64,000 bases of DNA from Rhizobium sp. C4 (GTDB lineage: Bacteria > Pseudomonadota > Alphaproteobacteria > Rhizobiales > Rhizobiaceae), in NCBI RefSeq assembly GCF_021026315.1, contig NZ_JAJNCX010000005.1, positions 124,001 through 188,000 of the forward strand, read 5' to 3'. Shown here piece by piece: positions 55,302-63,742 of this stretch; the first letter of the stretch is position 1, and each line of letters begins with the position of its first letter. The notes under the pieces were generated by a model that did not search any database, had not been told where the DNA came from, and worked only from the letters and a program-made list of their open reading frames with translations. A program made the position numbers and the translations under genes.

Positions 55302-56549
55302 ATGTCGAGCATTGTACGCCAGGACGACGTCCGGCGGCTGAATCAATTCGGAATTCTGCGGGCGCTCAGGCGGCACGGGCCGCTGTCGCGAACCGCGCTC
55401 AGTTCCCTGACCGGTCTTTCGCCGTCGACTGTCACTGTCATCACAAACAGCCTGATCGAGCGCGGTGTGCTGACCGACCGGCTGCCGGAGACGTCCACCG
55501 TCAACAAGCGCGGGCGGCCGCAGGTGTTGATTGCGCCGAATGGCAAGCATGCGACAGTTGCCACCATTCGCCTGGCGCGCGGTCTGGTGGAGGCAACACT
55601 GTTTGACTATGCCGGTCGCGAACTGGGCCGGCGCGAGCTGCGCCGCCGGACGCTGTCGCTGGCGCCCGAGAGCATTGTGCGGCTGATGGTGGAGTTGATA
55701 GACGGGCTGGGCGAGGAGACAGGGCGCAGCCGCGCCTCGATCGTGCGGATTGCCGTTGCCGTCGAGGGGATCGTCGATAGCGCCGGGAGGCTTTTGCTGA
55801 GCACGCCGTTTGCTGATGTCCACGAAATGGACATAGCCTCGCTGCTGGAGGCGGAGTTTGGTGCCAGCGCGGAAGTCATGAACGACTGCAATGCCGTCGC
55901 CGAAGGTCTGACATGGACCGCTCCAGAAGCTTCGGGAGAGAATTTCGCAGCCTTGCTGATGGCCAATGGCGTCGGCCTCGGGTTGGCGATCAATGGCAAG
56001 ATGCTTTCGGGTCCCAAGTCCTCCGGCATGGAATTTGGGCATATGATCTACAAGCCGGGTGGGGCGCTGTGTCGCTGCGGCCGCCGTGGCTGCGTGGAGG
56101 CCTATGCGGGCATCTATGCGATCCGCCGCGCGGTTGCGGGCGAGGACCCCAATATCGTCATCGAGGATGTTCCGGAAAACGACACGCTGGTCGACATCGT
56201 CGAAAAGGCGCGGCGGGTGGACGGGCCGGAGCGGGAAGCCTTGAGGGAAGCGGGCCGGGCGCTTGGCAACGGGCTCGTCAATCTCTTCACGCTCTTCGAC
56301 AGTGTACCGCTCATCATGGCCGGTGCTTCGACGATTGCGCTCGAGTTCATGATGGACGAGATCCGGGCGGCGTTTGCCAATCAGAGCTTTGGACGCCGGG
56401 TGGAACCCGATATCGTCGATGTCTACCCGGATGCCCCCAAACTGATGCGTCAGGGGGCCGTTTTGAAGGCACTGGCAGCCTATGACATGTCTTTGCCGGA
56501 CCAGGAGGAACTGGTGCAGGAAGAGGTTGTTTCTGCCGGGCGGGCATAG
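55302..56549 (+). CDS. ROK-family transcriptional regulator of the sugar transporter
   Basis: A 415-residue ROK repressor. The N-terminal winged helix-turn-helix is near residues 10-75 (LSRTALSSLTGLSPSTVTVI), and the C-terminal sugar kinase-like domain carries the ROK zinc-binding motif CRCGRRGCVEAY and the GMEFGHMI signature. The kinase-type Asp (MNDCNAVAEG) is retained in the ligand pocket. Divergent position suggests it controls the XylF-H-G operon in response to the transported sugar. GGAGGAAAGC lies just before the ATG at 55302. Confidence 0.9.
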   Translation: MSSIVRQDDVRRLNQFGILRALRRHGPLSRTALSSLTGLSPSTVTVITNSLIERGVLTDRLPETSTVNKRGRPQVLIAPNGKHATVATIRLARGLVEATLFDYAGRELGRRELRRRTLSLAPESIVRLMVELIDGLGEETGRSRASIVRIAVAVEGIVDSAGRLLLSTPFADVHEMDIASLLEAEFGASAEVMNDCNAVAEGLTWTAPEASGENFAALLMANGVGLGLAINGKMLSGPKSSGMEFGHMIYKPGGALCRCGRRGCVEAYAGIYAIRRAVAGEDPNIVIEDVPENDTLVDIVEKARRVDGPEREALREAGRALGNGLVNLFTLFDSVPLIMAGASTIALEFMMDEIRAAFANQSFGRRVEPDIVDVYPDAPKLMRQGAVLKALAAYDMSLPDQEELVQEEVVSAGRA

Positions 56550-56641
56550 TCCAGATGCCCTCAAGTGCCGCGGTTTGGCATATATTGCCATCAAAGTTGC
56601 CAAATGACATGACGAAAGTCAGTTTCGATGGGAGGAAGACA

Positions 56642-57658
56642 TTGAAGATCATTTACGATCCGGCGCCACGGACGGCAGCGGAGATGTTCAGCCCGGAGGA
56701 TTACGCAGCGTTCGTCAAGAATCATGATGTCGCGATCTATGACGGCGGCGACCGGGATGCCTTCTATGACCGGCACCTGCCGGATTGCGAAATCCTGATG
56801 AGTCAGCAACCGATGGATACGGAACGTCTTGCTAAGGCTGGCAGGCTGAAGGCAATCTTCAATGTCGAGACGAACTTCCTGCCCAATATTGATTACGACA
56901 TCTGTTTCCAGCGCGGCATTCATGTTCTGGCGCCGAGCGGCGTCTTTGCCCTGGCGGTGGCAGAGATGGGCCTCGGAATGGCGATCAGTCTCGCGCGAGG
57001 GATCCACAGCGAGCATGCCCGCTTTCTGCACGGAACTGAACGCTATGGCCTTGATGGCAACCTTGATGCCGAGCTTTTGACTGGCTCGACATTCGGCTTT
57101 ATCGGCTTCGGGGATCTGGGACGCGCACTGAATGCGTTGCTACCCGGATTTCGTCCCAAGGCCGTCAGGGTCTTCGACCCATGGTTGCCAAATGGACATC
57201 TAGAGCGCCTAAGCGTCCAGCCGGCATCGCTTGAAGAGGTGCTTTCTGAGAGCCGGATTGTCTTTGTCGTGGCATCGATCACGACTGAAAACCGGCACCT
57301 GCTCAATCGCGACAATCTGAAACTGATGCAGCCCGGCGCGTCCCTGGTTCTCCTGAGCCGTGCTGCGGTTCTGGATTTTGACGCATTGAAGGAGATTGCA
57401 CCGACTGGCCGGATCCGGTTTGCGACTGACGTCTTCCCGGAAGAGCCTGTGGCCGCCGCTGATCCCATCCGCGCATTGCCGAATGTTCTGTTCTCTCCAC
57501 ATCGAGCCGGTGCCCTGACATCTGCCCTTCAGGAGATCGGGAAGCGGGTGCTGGAGGACGTCGACCTGATCGGGCGCGGTTTGCCGCCGGTGGCCTGCCG
57601 GCGGGCGGAGCGCGAGACCGTCAAGCGCATGCGCAGCAAGCCGATCGACAAGACCTGA
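56642..57658 (+). CDS. D-isomer-specific 2-hydroxyacid dehydrogenase family protein
   Basis: A 338-residue NAD(P)-dependent oxidoreductase. The Rossmann motif GFIGFGDLGRAL and the catalytic set are visible: Arg in LLSRAAVLD, Glu in the DVFPEEP motif, and His in FSPHRAG. The substrate might be a sugar-derived hydroxy acid, given the neighbouring sugar transporter. The start is a TTG at 56642 (MKIIYDPAP once formylated): GGAGG lies six bases upstream and the family usually begins here, whereas upstream ATGs at 56555 and 56609 lack a site. It converges with the GNAT gene with no bases between stops. Confidence 0.87.
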   Translation: MKIIYDPAPRTAAEMFSPEDYAAFVKNHDVAIYDGGDRDAFYDRHLPDCEILMSQQPMDTERLAKAGRLKAIFNVETNFLPNIDYDICFQRGIHVLAPSGVFALAVAEMGLGMAISLARGIHSEHARFLHGTERYGLDGNLDAELLTGSTFGFIGFGDLGRALNALLPGFRPKAVRVFDPWLPNGHLERLSVQPASLEEVLSESRIVFVVASITTENRHLLNRDNLKLMQPGASLVLLSRAAVLDFDALKEIAPTGRIRFATDVFPEEPVAAADPIRALPNVLFSPHRAGALTSALQEIGKRVLEDVDLIGRGLPPVACRRAERETVKRMRSKPIDKT

Positions 57659-58498
57659 TCAGCCGAGTTCCAGCGTCGTTGCCGCGAAGACGCCGGTCAT
57701 GTCCACGGCCGGCGGCAATCCCAGATACATGCGGGCCGTCTCGAATCCGCTCCGGAAACCGAGTTCTCTCAGGTGATCGATGAGGTCTGCCTGGGAGTCC
57801 GGAACATCGAGATGAACCTGTGCGCCGGCCGCCGCCTCGCCGCATGACTTGAACAGGTCGATGGCGGTGGAGGCGTTCTCAGCGAAAAGGGGACCAACCT
57901 TCAGGCCATCCAGACACTCCCGCATCACACCATAGCCGGTGACGCGCCCATCTTGCCTGGCGACAAACGCGGTGCGTGGTGAAGACAGCCAGAAGTCCAG
58001 AAATTCTAGGCGTGCGCTTGGAAAGTATATGCGGTCAAATTGCATGATTTCAGCGCGCTCATGCAATTCGGCTACCCCAATGTTCCCTTTCGGCCCTGTT
58101 CTCGGCAGAAAGCCGCTCCAGCGCCTGCTTCCGTAGGCGCGGCGAAAGCCCATCGTCTCGTAGTTGGCCTGCTGCGCGGGAACACCGTCGAGCCCTACCG
58201 TCTTGCCGGAAAGTCGTGCGAGACCTGCATCCCACACGCTCAGGCCGTAGCCTTTGCCACGGAGATCGGGCCGCGTGATATAGAGCCCGATGAAGCCGAA
58301 CGTGTCGCTATAGGAAACCGCGGAAATGCCGGCGGCAAGTTCACCGTCCACAAAGCAGCCGATGAACCCTTGCGGGTCGGCAGCGTAAAAGGCGTTTGCA
58401 TCGTTTGGCGAGGGATTCCAGCCTTCTTTGCCGGCCCATTCAATCAGTCGACCGGTCTCTTGCAGTGTCAGGTTTCTGACATCGACATGCTGGGTCAT
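57659..58498 (-). CDS. Two-domain GNAT-family acetyltransferase
   Basis: A 279-residue protein with an N-terminal GNAT domain; the acetyl-CoA loop is DLRGKGYGLSVWDAG near residue 80. A second GNAT-like C-terminal domain covers about residues 150-279. Similar tandem proteins occur widely in bacteria with no assigned substrate. Its ATG overlaps the racemase stop (ATGA), tying it to the transporter operon, so an amine or amino-acid derivative is a plausible acceptor. The stop abuts the stop of the converging dehydrogenase gene. Confidence 0.82.
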   Translation of the reverse strand: MTQHVDVRNLTLQETGRLIEWAGKEGWNPSPNDANAFYAADPQGFIGCFVDGELAAGISAVSYSDTFGFIGLYITRPDLRGKGYGLSVWDAGLARLSGKTVGLDGVPAQQANYETMGFRRAYGSRRWSGFLPRTGPKGNIGVAELHERAEIMQFDRIYFPSARLEFLDFWLSSPRTAFVARQDGRVTGYGVMRECLDGLKVGPLFAENASTAIDLFKSCGEAAAGAQVHLDVPDSQADLIDHLRELGFRSGFETARMYLGLPPAVDMTGVFAATTLELG

Positions 58499-59241
58499 CT
58501 GGCGAGAAGATCCTGAGGCGCGAAGGTCGAGAGGGTTCCGGTATAGGGCTTTTGAACGGGCGTGGCATAGGCTCCACGTTTGGCGGTGCTGAGGCCGAGT
58601 GCAACCAGCCCCTCCGCCTGCTTGACGGCGGCAGCGACGCCGTCAACGATGGGGATGCCAAATTCGCGGCGCAGGTCCATCGTCAGGTCTGCCATGCCGG
58701 CGCAGCCGAGCACGATGGCTTCCGACTTGTCTTCGCGCAGGGCCGCGGCAATTTCGTTGCGCAGACGGTCTCTCGCGTTGGACTGCGGGTCCTCCAGCGA
58801 CAGGACCGGAATGTCGGCCGCGCGGACATTGCAGCGACCCGCCATGCCATAGCGATGAACCAGTGCCTCCAGCGGCAGGCGCGACCGCTCCATGGTCGTC
58901 ACGATCGTGAAGCGCTGGGCGATGAAGGCTGTGGCGGAGAGGGCTGCTTCGCAGATGCCAAGCACGGGAATATGCGCCAGCGCTCTTGCAGCATCGAGCC
59001 CGGTGTCGTCGAAACAGGCGATGATGGCAGCGCTTGCACCCGCCTTTTCACCCTTGGCAATTTCGAGCAGCAGGCCGGGAAGGGCAAGTGCCTCGTCATA
59101 ATAGCCTTCGATGGAGGCAGGCCCCATGCTGGACGTCACGGCGACAATGTCGGTTGCGGTATTGCGAACGCGATTGGCGGCGTCCGCGATCTTTTCGGTC
59201 ATCGAGACCGTCGTGTTGGGATTGACGACGAGGAGTTTCAT
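58495..59241 (-). CDS. Asp/Glu/hydantoin racemase family protein
   Basis: A 248-residue racemase-fold enzyme. The family start MKLLVVNPNT, with two catalytic cysteines at Cys76 in IACFDDTG and Cys180 in VLGCAGMADL, match hydantoin and aspartate/glutamate racemases. Allantoin racemase is a close relative. The gene lies 10 bp downstream of the transporter permease gene and overlaps the GNAT gene, so its substrate is probably what the transporter imports: a hydantoin, a purine breakdown product or a D-amino-acid derivative. No hydantoinase or carbamoylase gene is visible in the window. Confidence 0.85.
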   Translation of the reverse strand: MKLLVVNPNTTVSMTEKIADAANRVRNTATDIVAVTSSMGPASIEGYYDEALALPGLLLEIAKGEKAGASAAIIACFDDTGLDAARALAHIPVLGICEAALSATAFIAQRFTIVTTMERSRLPLEALVHRYGMAGRCNVRAADIPVLSLEDPQSNARDRLRNEIAAALREDKSEAIVLGCAGMADLTMDLRREFGIPIVDGVAAAVKQAEGLVALGLSTAKRGAYATPVQKPYTGTLSTFAPQDLLAR

Positions 59242-59251
59242 GCGTGGCCTG

Positions 59252-60070
59252 TCATGCGTTGCCGCGACGGCGGTTTATGAAGACGATGATGCCCACCGCG
59301 CTGCCGATGATGATGAAGGAGAAAAGCGTGGTCAGCGTGCCGAGCGCGTAAAGAACCGGCGTCGTCACATTGGTTGTCATGCCGTAGATTTCGAGCGGAA
59401 GTGTATTGTAGGTGCCGGCCGTCATCAGCGTGCGTGCGAATTCGTCATAGGAAAGAGTGAAGCCGAAGAGACCGACGCCGATGAGGCTTGGCAGGATCAT
59501 AGGCAGGACGACGAAGCGGAAGGTCTGCCACGAGGTGGCGCCCAGGTCCCGCGCGGCCTCCTCATAGGACGGAGAAAACCGGTTGAAGATCGCGAACATG
59601 ATCAGCACGCCGAAGGGCAGCGTCCAGGTGAGGTGCGCGCCGAAGCCGGACGTGTACCATGCTGGCGCAAAGCCCAGCTGCTGGAAGAGGACGCCGATAC
59701 CGAGGCTGATGATGATTGACGGCACGACCAGGCTTGCGACGGCGAGATAGAAGAGCGCCGTTGCGCCATAGAACTTCCGCCGGAAGGCGAGGCCGGCCAG
59801 AAGCGAAACAACGACGGTCACGATCATGACCATGAAGCTCAGCGTGAACGAACGCTGGAACGCCCCGCCGAAATCGCCGACCGCCTGGGTTTCGAAGAGA
59901 TTGCCGAACCAGTGCAGCGATGTGCCGTTCATCGGGAAGGTCAGGCCGCCATTGGGCCCCTGGAAGGAGAGGATGAAGATTGCCGACATCGGGCCATAAA
60001 GGAAGAGCACGAAGACGGTGAAGAAGGCTGCTAGGATGTAGAATTCGCGCGGGCGCTTTTCGGTGTGCAT
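59252..60070 (-). CDS. ABC transporter permease, spermidine/putrescine (PotC) type
   Basis: A 272-residue inner-membrane permease with six predicted helices. The EAA coupling loop EEAARDLGATSWQTFRFVVLP is plain near residue 165, and the first helix (FYILAAFFTVFVLFLYGP) is typical of the PotC/YdcV group. It pairs with the PotB-like permease 3 bp upstream. The substrate is not determined; the PotABCD-like group carries polyamines, opines, gamma-aminobutyrate and other cationic or amino-acid-like solutes. Confidence 0.88.
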   Translation of the reverse strand: MHTEKRPREFYILAAFFTVFVLFLYGPMSAIFILSFQGPNGGLTFPMNGTSLHWFGNLFETQAVGDFGGAFQRSFTLSFMVMIVTVVVSLLAGLAFRRKFYGATALFYLAVASLVVPSIIISLGIGVLFQQLGFAPAWYTSGFGAHLTWTLPFGVLIMFAIFNRFSPSYEEAARDLGATSWQTFRFVVLPMILPSLIGVGLFGFTLSYDEFARTLMTAGTYNTLPLEIYGMTTNVTTPVLYALGTLTTLFSFIIIGSAVGIIVFINRRRGNA

Positions 60071-60073
60071 GGC

Positions 60074-60979
60074 TCAGAGCTCCTTGCGAATGTCGACGAC
60101 GCGCAGGATCGCCGCAACCATGAGGAGCACGACAACCAGCAGGACCGCGGCGTTGGCGGCGGCGGCCGGATATTGCAGCAGCGACATCTGGTTCTTCATC
60201 ATCAGCGCCACCGAGGCGCTCTGGCCGCCGGACATGACCTGAACGGTTGAGAAATCCGCCATGACCAGCGTGACGACGAAGATCGTGCCGATTGCCATTC
60301 CGGGCTTTGCAAGCGGAATAATGACATTTGTCAGCGTCTGCCAACCGGACGCACCGCCGTCCCGGGCGGCCTCGATCAGCGATTTGTCGATACGCATCAG
60401 CGTGTTGAAGATCGGGGTCACCATGAAGAGCGTGTAGAGATGCACCATGGCGAGCACGACGGCGAAATCGGAATAGAGCAGCCATTCGATCGGCTGCGGC
60501 ACGATTCCTGCCTTCACAAGGGCGGTGTTCACGAGGCCGTTGCGGCCGAGTACGGGGATCCACGAAATCATGCGGATGATGTTCGATGTCATGAACGGGA
60601 CGGTGCAGATAAGGAAAAGCACCATCTGCATGGCGGCTGTCCGGACATGGAAGGCCAGGAAATAGGCCACCCAGAAGCCGATCACGAGGGTCAGCAGCCA
60701 GACGATGGCCGCAAATTTCAGCGTATTGAGATAGGTCTTCCAGGTCACCCAGGAACCCAGCGTGTCAACATAGTTCATGCTGACGAAATCGGGATACATC
60801 TGCGCGAAATCGTAGTCCCAGAAGCTCACCACGATGATCATCAGGATCGGCAGGAGGAGGAAACCACCCAGGATGAGGGCCAGCGGCGTGGCCTGCAGAT
60901 AGGGTGGCAGCCAGCCGGGCAGGCGTATCTCCCGCTTGGGCTTGCCGTCGCCTGCGCCTATCAGCCTCACAGTCACCAT
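60074..60979 (-). CDS. ABC transporter permease, spermidine/putrescine (PotB) type
   Basis: A 301-residue permease with six helices. The coupling loop is LIEAARDGGASGWQTLTNVIIP and the first helix TPLALILGGFLLLPILMIIVVSFW. A cytoplasmic N-terminal extension of about 28 residues is basic. It sits 72 bp downstream of the binding-protein gene, beyond a GC-rich hairpin, and 3 bp ahead of its partner permease. Confidence 0.88.
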   Translation of the reverse strand: MVTVRLIGAGDGKPKREIRLPGWLPPYLQATPLALILGGFLLLPILMIIVVSFWDYDFAQMYPDFVSMNYVDTLGSWVTWKTYLNTLKFAAIVWLLTLVIGFWVAYFLAFHVRTAAMQMVLFLICTVPFMTSNIIRMISWIPVLGRNGLVNTALVKAGIVPQPIEWLLYSDFAVVLAMVHLYTLFMVTPIFNTLMRIDKSLIEAARDGGASGWQTLTNVIIPLAKPGMAIGTIFVVTLVMADFSTVQVMSGGQSASVALMMKNQMSLLQYPAAAANAAVLLVVVLLMVAAILRVVDIRKEL

Positions 60980-61015
60980 GGTTGCCGAACTCCGGTTTTG
61001 TCCGCGTAGGAAGAT

Positions 61016-61043
61016 GCGCCGCCCCCGATGGTGAGGGCGGCGC
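61016..61043 (-). terminator. Stem-loop after the PotD-like binding-protein gene
   Basis: GCGCCGCCC (61016-61024) pairs perfectly with GGGCGGCGC (61035-61043) around a 10-base loop. No T-tract follows in the leftward direction, so it is likely a processing or partial-termination hairpin between the binding protein and permease genes. Confidence 0.65.
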
Positions 61044-61051
61044 GGATAGCA

Positions 61052-62332
61052 TCAGGCAGCGATGAATTCGTTCCAGCGCTTCACCATGTAGCGGTCTTCA
61101 TCCATGACCGAGTTCCAGCAGGCGACCTTGCCCATGCGGTCGTCGAACGAGCCCCCGTCGCGCACGGCGCCGGCCTTCTCCATGACCTTGCCTTCCGGAG
61201 ACATGATGTCACCCTTGGCCGGCTTGCCTTCGATCCAGTAGCCCCATTCATCTTCGGTCATGAACTGCTTGGCGGTTTCCATGCAGGCCGAGTAGTAGCC
61301 CTGGCGGTTGAGATAGCCGCCGACCCAACCCGACGTGTACCAGTTGATGTATTCGTAGGCCGCGTCGAGTTCAGCGCCCTTGAGGTGTGCGGCAAGGCCG
61401 AGACCGCCGCCCCACGAACGATAGCCTTCCTTCAGCGGCTGATACTTGCAGGCGATGCCCTTGGAGCGGACGGCGGCAACGGCCGGCGACCACATGGACT
61501 GGATGACGACTTCGCCCGAGGCCATCAGGTTGACGGACTCGTCGAACGACTTCCAGAAGGCGCGGAACTGCCCGGCCTTCTTGGTTTCGATGAGGAAATC
61601 GATCGTCTTGTCGATCTCGGCCTTCGTCATGTTGCCCTTGTCGGCATATTTCAGCTTGCCGGCCGCTTCCATGATCATGGCGGCGTCCATGATGCCGATC
61701 GACGGGATGTTAAGGATCGACGTCTTGCCCTTGAAGGCCGGGTCGAGAATGTCGGCCCAGGAGGAGATTTCGCGACCGACGAGGTCAGGGCGGATGCCGA
61801 GCGTATCTGCGTTGTAGATGGTCGGAACCATCGTGAACCACTCGGTCGGAGCTTTGGCGAACTTCTTGTCGCCGGGCTTTTCGACGAAGCCGACGGTATG
61901 CGGTGCCGTGCCCTGTGCAATCACGCTATCCGGCTTCAGCTTGCCGGTGATGAAGAGCGGCACGATCTTGTCGAAATATTTCAGCTTCTTGGTGTTCATC
62001 GGCTGGATGACACCGGCCGGGTAGACCTTCTTGAGGATCCAGTATTCGATGTCGGCGATGTCGTAGGAGTTCGGCTGCGTGACGGTGCGCTGGGCTGCGG
62101 CGTCGGAGTCCAGAGCCGTCATTTCCAGTGTGATGCCGAGGTCCGCCTTGCACTTTTCGGCAATCGCATTGATATTCGAAACGCCCGTGCCGATCTGCCG
62201 GAGCGTGATCGGGTTCTTCGCCCAGATCGTCGGGAAACCGGTGATCACGCCCGTGCCTGCTGCCAGACCGGTGGCTGCCGCGCCGGTCTTCAACAGCGTA
62301 CGCCGCGTAATTCCTTGAGACTTCGTGGTCAT
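61052..62332 (-). CDS. ABC transporter substrate-binding protein, PotD-like, Tat-exported
   Basis: A 426-residue periplasmic binding protein of the extracellular solute-binding family 1/8. The twin-arginine signal ITRRTLLKTGAAATG at about residues 8-22 predicts Tat export, less usual for this class than Sec. The rest is the PotD type (YDIADIEYWILKK, MVPTIYNADTLGI, GEVVIQSMWSPAVAAV). The start at 62332 (MTTKSQG) has AAGGAG eight bases upstream; the frame is open to an upstream ATG at 62365. It lies between the ATPase and permease genes. Confidence 0.88.
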   Translation of the reverse strand: MTTKSQGITRRTLLKTGAAATGLAAGTGVITGFPTIWAKNPITLRQIGTGVSNINAIAEKCKADLGITLEMTALDSDAAAQRTVTQPNSYDIADIEYWILKKVYPAGVIQPMNTKKLKYFDKIVPLFITGKLKPDSVIAQGTAPHTVGFVEKPGDKKFAKAPTEWFTMVPTIYNADTLGIRPDLVGREISSWADILDPAFKGKTSILNIPSIGIMDAAMIMEAAGKLKYADKGNMTKAEIDKTIDFLIETKKAGQFRAFWKSFDESVNLMASGEVVIQSMWSPAVAAVRSKGIACKYQPLKEGYRSWGGGLGLAAHLKGAELDAAYEYINWYTSGWVGGYLNRQGYYSACMETAKQFMTEDEWGYWIEGKPAKGDIMSPEGKVMEKAGAVRDGGSFDDRMGKVACWNSVMDEDRYMVKRWNEFIAA

Positions 62333-62388
62333 GCTGAGTTCTCCTTCAGAGGTTTGTTTGGTCATGATTTTTCATCATTTTCTTGTTG

Positions 62389-63477
62389 TTACTTCGGGAC
62401 GCGTCCCAGAATGATCGCATCGTCCTTGCCCCATGACAGCGGCACGGCATCGCCCGCCTTGACCGGACTGCGGTAAAAATCGGCGTCTCGAAGGACGACG
62501 GTGAATTCCTCGACACCAGCCCCCGCCACGCTCAGTTTCACACTCGCGCCGAGGTCCTCGACGTTCTGGACAACGGCCGTGAAGCCGAAGCCGGACGTGT
62601 CAGATGCAGCCATGCGGATATGGTCGGTGCGCAACGCGAAATCGGCATGCGTATCCTCGTGCTCGGGAACGCCGACGGCGCTGAAGCGCCCGCCACCATT
62701 TACTTCAATGGTCGTGAGATCACCCGAGCGTTCGACAATGCGCCCGGAAATCACGTTGTGATTGCCCATGAACTGCGCGACGAAGGCGGTGGCCGGCCGT
62801 TCGAAAACCGTGCGCGGGTTCGCCGCCTGTTCGATCCGTCCGTCATTCATCACGACGATCAGGTCTGCCAGCGCCATGGCCTCGTCCTGGCTGTGCGTCA
62901 CATGCACGAAGGTCATGCCGAGCGACGTCTGCAGGCTCTTCAGTTCTGCCCGCATCCGGATCTTGAGGAAGGGATCGAGCGCGGAAAGCGGCTCATCGAG
63001 CAGAAGTGCCTGCGGCCGGGTAATCAGCGCGCGGGCCAGCGCGACGCGCTGCTGCTGACCGCCGGACAACTGCGCGGGCCGCCGTGTGGCATAGGGCTCG
63101 AGCTGCATGCGCTTCAGCATCGCAAGAGCAGCGTTGCGTCGCTCCGTCTTGTCGACGCCCTGCATCTTCAGGCTGAAGGCGACATTGTCGACGAGATCGA
63201 GATGGGGGAAGAGCGCGTAGGATTGAAACATCATGGCCGTGCCGCGCCGGGCGGGCGGCAGATCATTCACGATCGTGTTGCCGAGCAGAATGTCTCCCTC
63301 GGAAACTGTCTCGTGACCGGCGATCATCCGCAGCGTCGACGTCTTGCCGCAGCCAGAAGGGCCCAGAAAGCAGCAATAGCTGCCGGCGGGGATCTTGAGG
63401 CTGATTGCATGCACGGCGGTGGTCGTTCCGTAGACTTTGGAAACGGAAGCGAGTTCAATTTCTGCGGCTTGTGACAT
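62389..63477 (-). CDS. ABC transporter ATP-binding protein, PotA-like
   Basis: A 362-residue ATPase. Walker A GPSGCGKTST lies at residues 39-48, the signature is [14 protein letters not shown] and Walker B LLLDEPLSALD; the last 90 residues form the TOBE-type regulatory domain of PotA/UgpC proteins. GAGG lies seven bases before the ATG at 63477. It is the first gene of the leftward transporter unit and divergent from a GntR regulator gene. Confidence 0.92.
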   Translation of the reverse strand: MSQAAEIELASVSKVYGTTTAVHAISLKIPAGSYCCFLGPSGCGKTSTLRMIAGHETVSEGDILLGNTIVNDLPPARRGTAMMFQSYALFPHLDLVDNVAFSLKMQGVDKTERRNAALAMLKRMQLEPYATRRPAQLSGGQQQRVALARALITRPQALLLDEPLSALDPFLKIRMRAELKSLQTSLGMTFVHVTHSQDEAMALADLIVVMNDGRIEQAANPRTVFERPATAFVAQFMGNHNVISGRIVERSGDLTTIEVNGGGRFSAVGVPEHEDTHADFALRTDHIRMAASDTSGFGFTAVVQNVEDLGASVKLSVAGAGVEEFTVVLRDADFYRSPVKAGDAVPLSWGKDDAIILGRVPK

Positions 63478-63603
63478 GCATCATCCTCGTTCGTGGATGC
63501 GAACATGAATGCATGCTTCGTGCCAGTTCCGGGTGCGCGCCGCTAACAATCTGGATTCGCTTGCGAATATCTTGGTATGCTGAATCGAGGAGCTGCTTCA
63601 ATT

Positions 63604-63613
63604 TCATGCATGA
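63604..63613. promoter_or_regulatory. Short palindrome in the transporter-GntR divergent region
   Basis: TCATGCATGA is a perfect 10-bp palindrome between the PotA-like gene and the GntR gene (63478-63742). It may be a GntR operator, but palindromes this short arise by chance. Confidence 0.25.
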
Positions 63614-63742
63614 TTAAAAAATAGGCTAGTGTATGCAATCTGGCTGCAATTTTGTGCGCTAAAATTCGGTAGCCTGACTTCGTGACGCTATTTTCTTTCC
63701 GGCAGGCAGGCGCTACAACATGAGGTAACAGGAAGCTTCATC

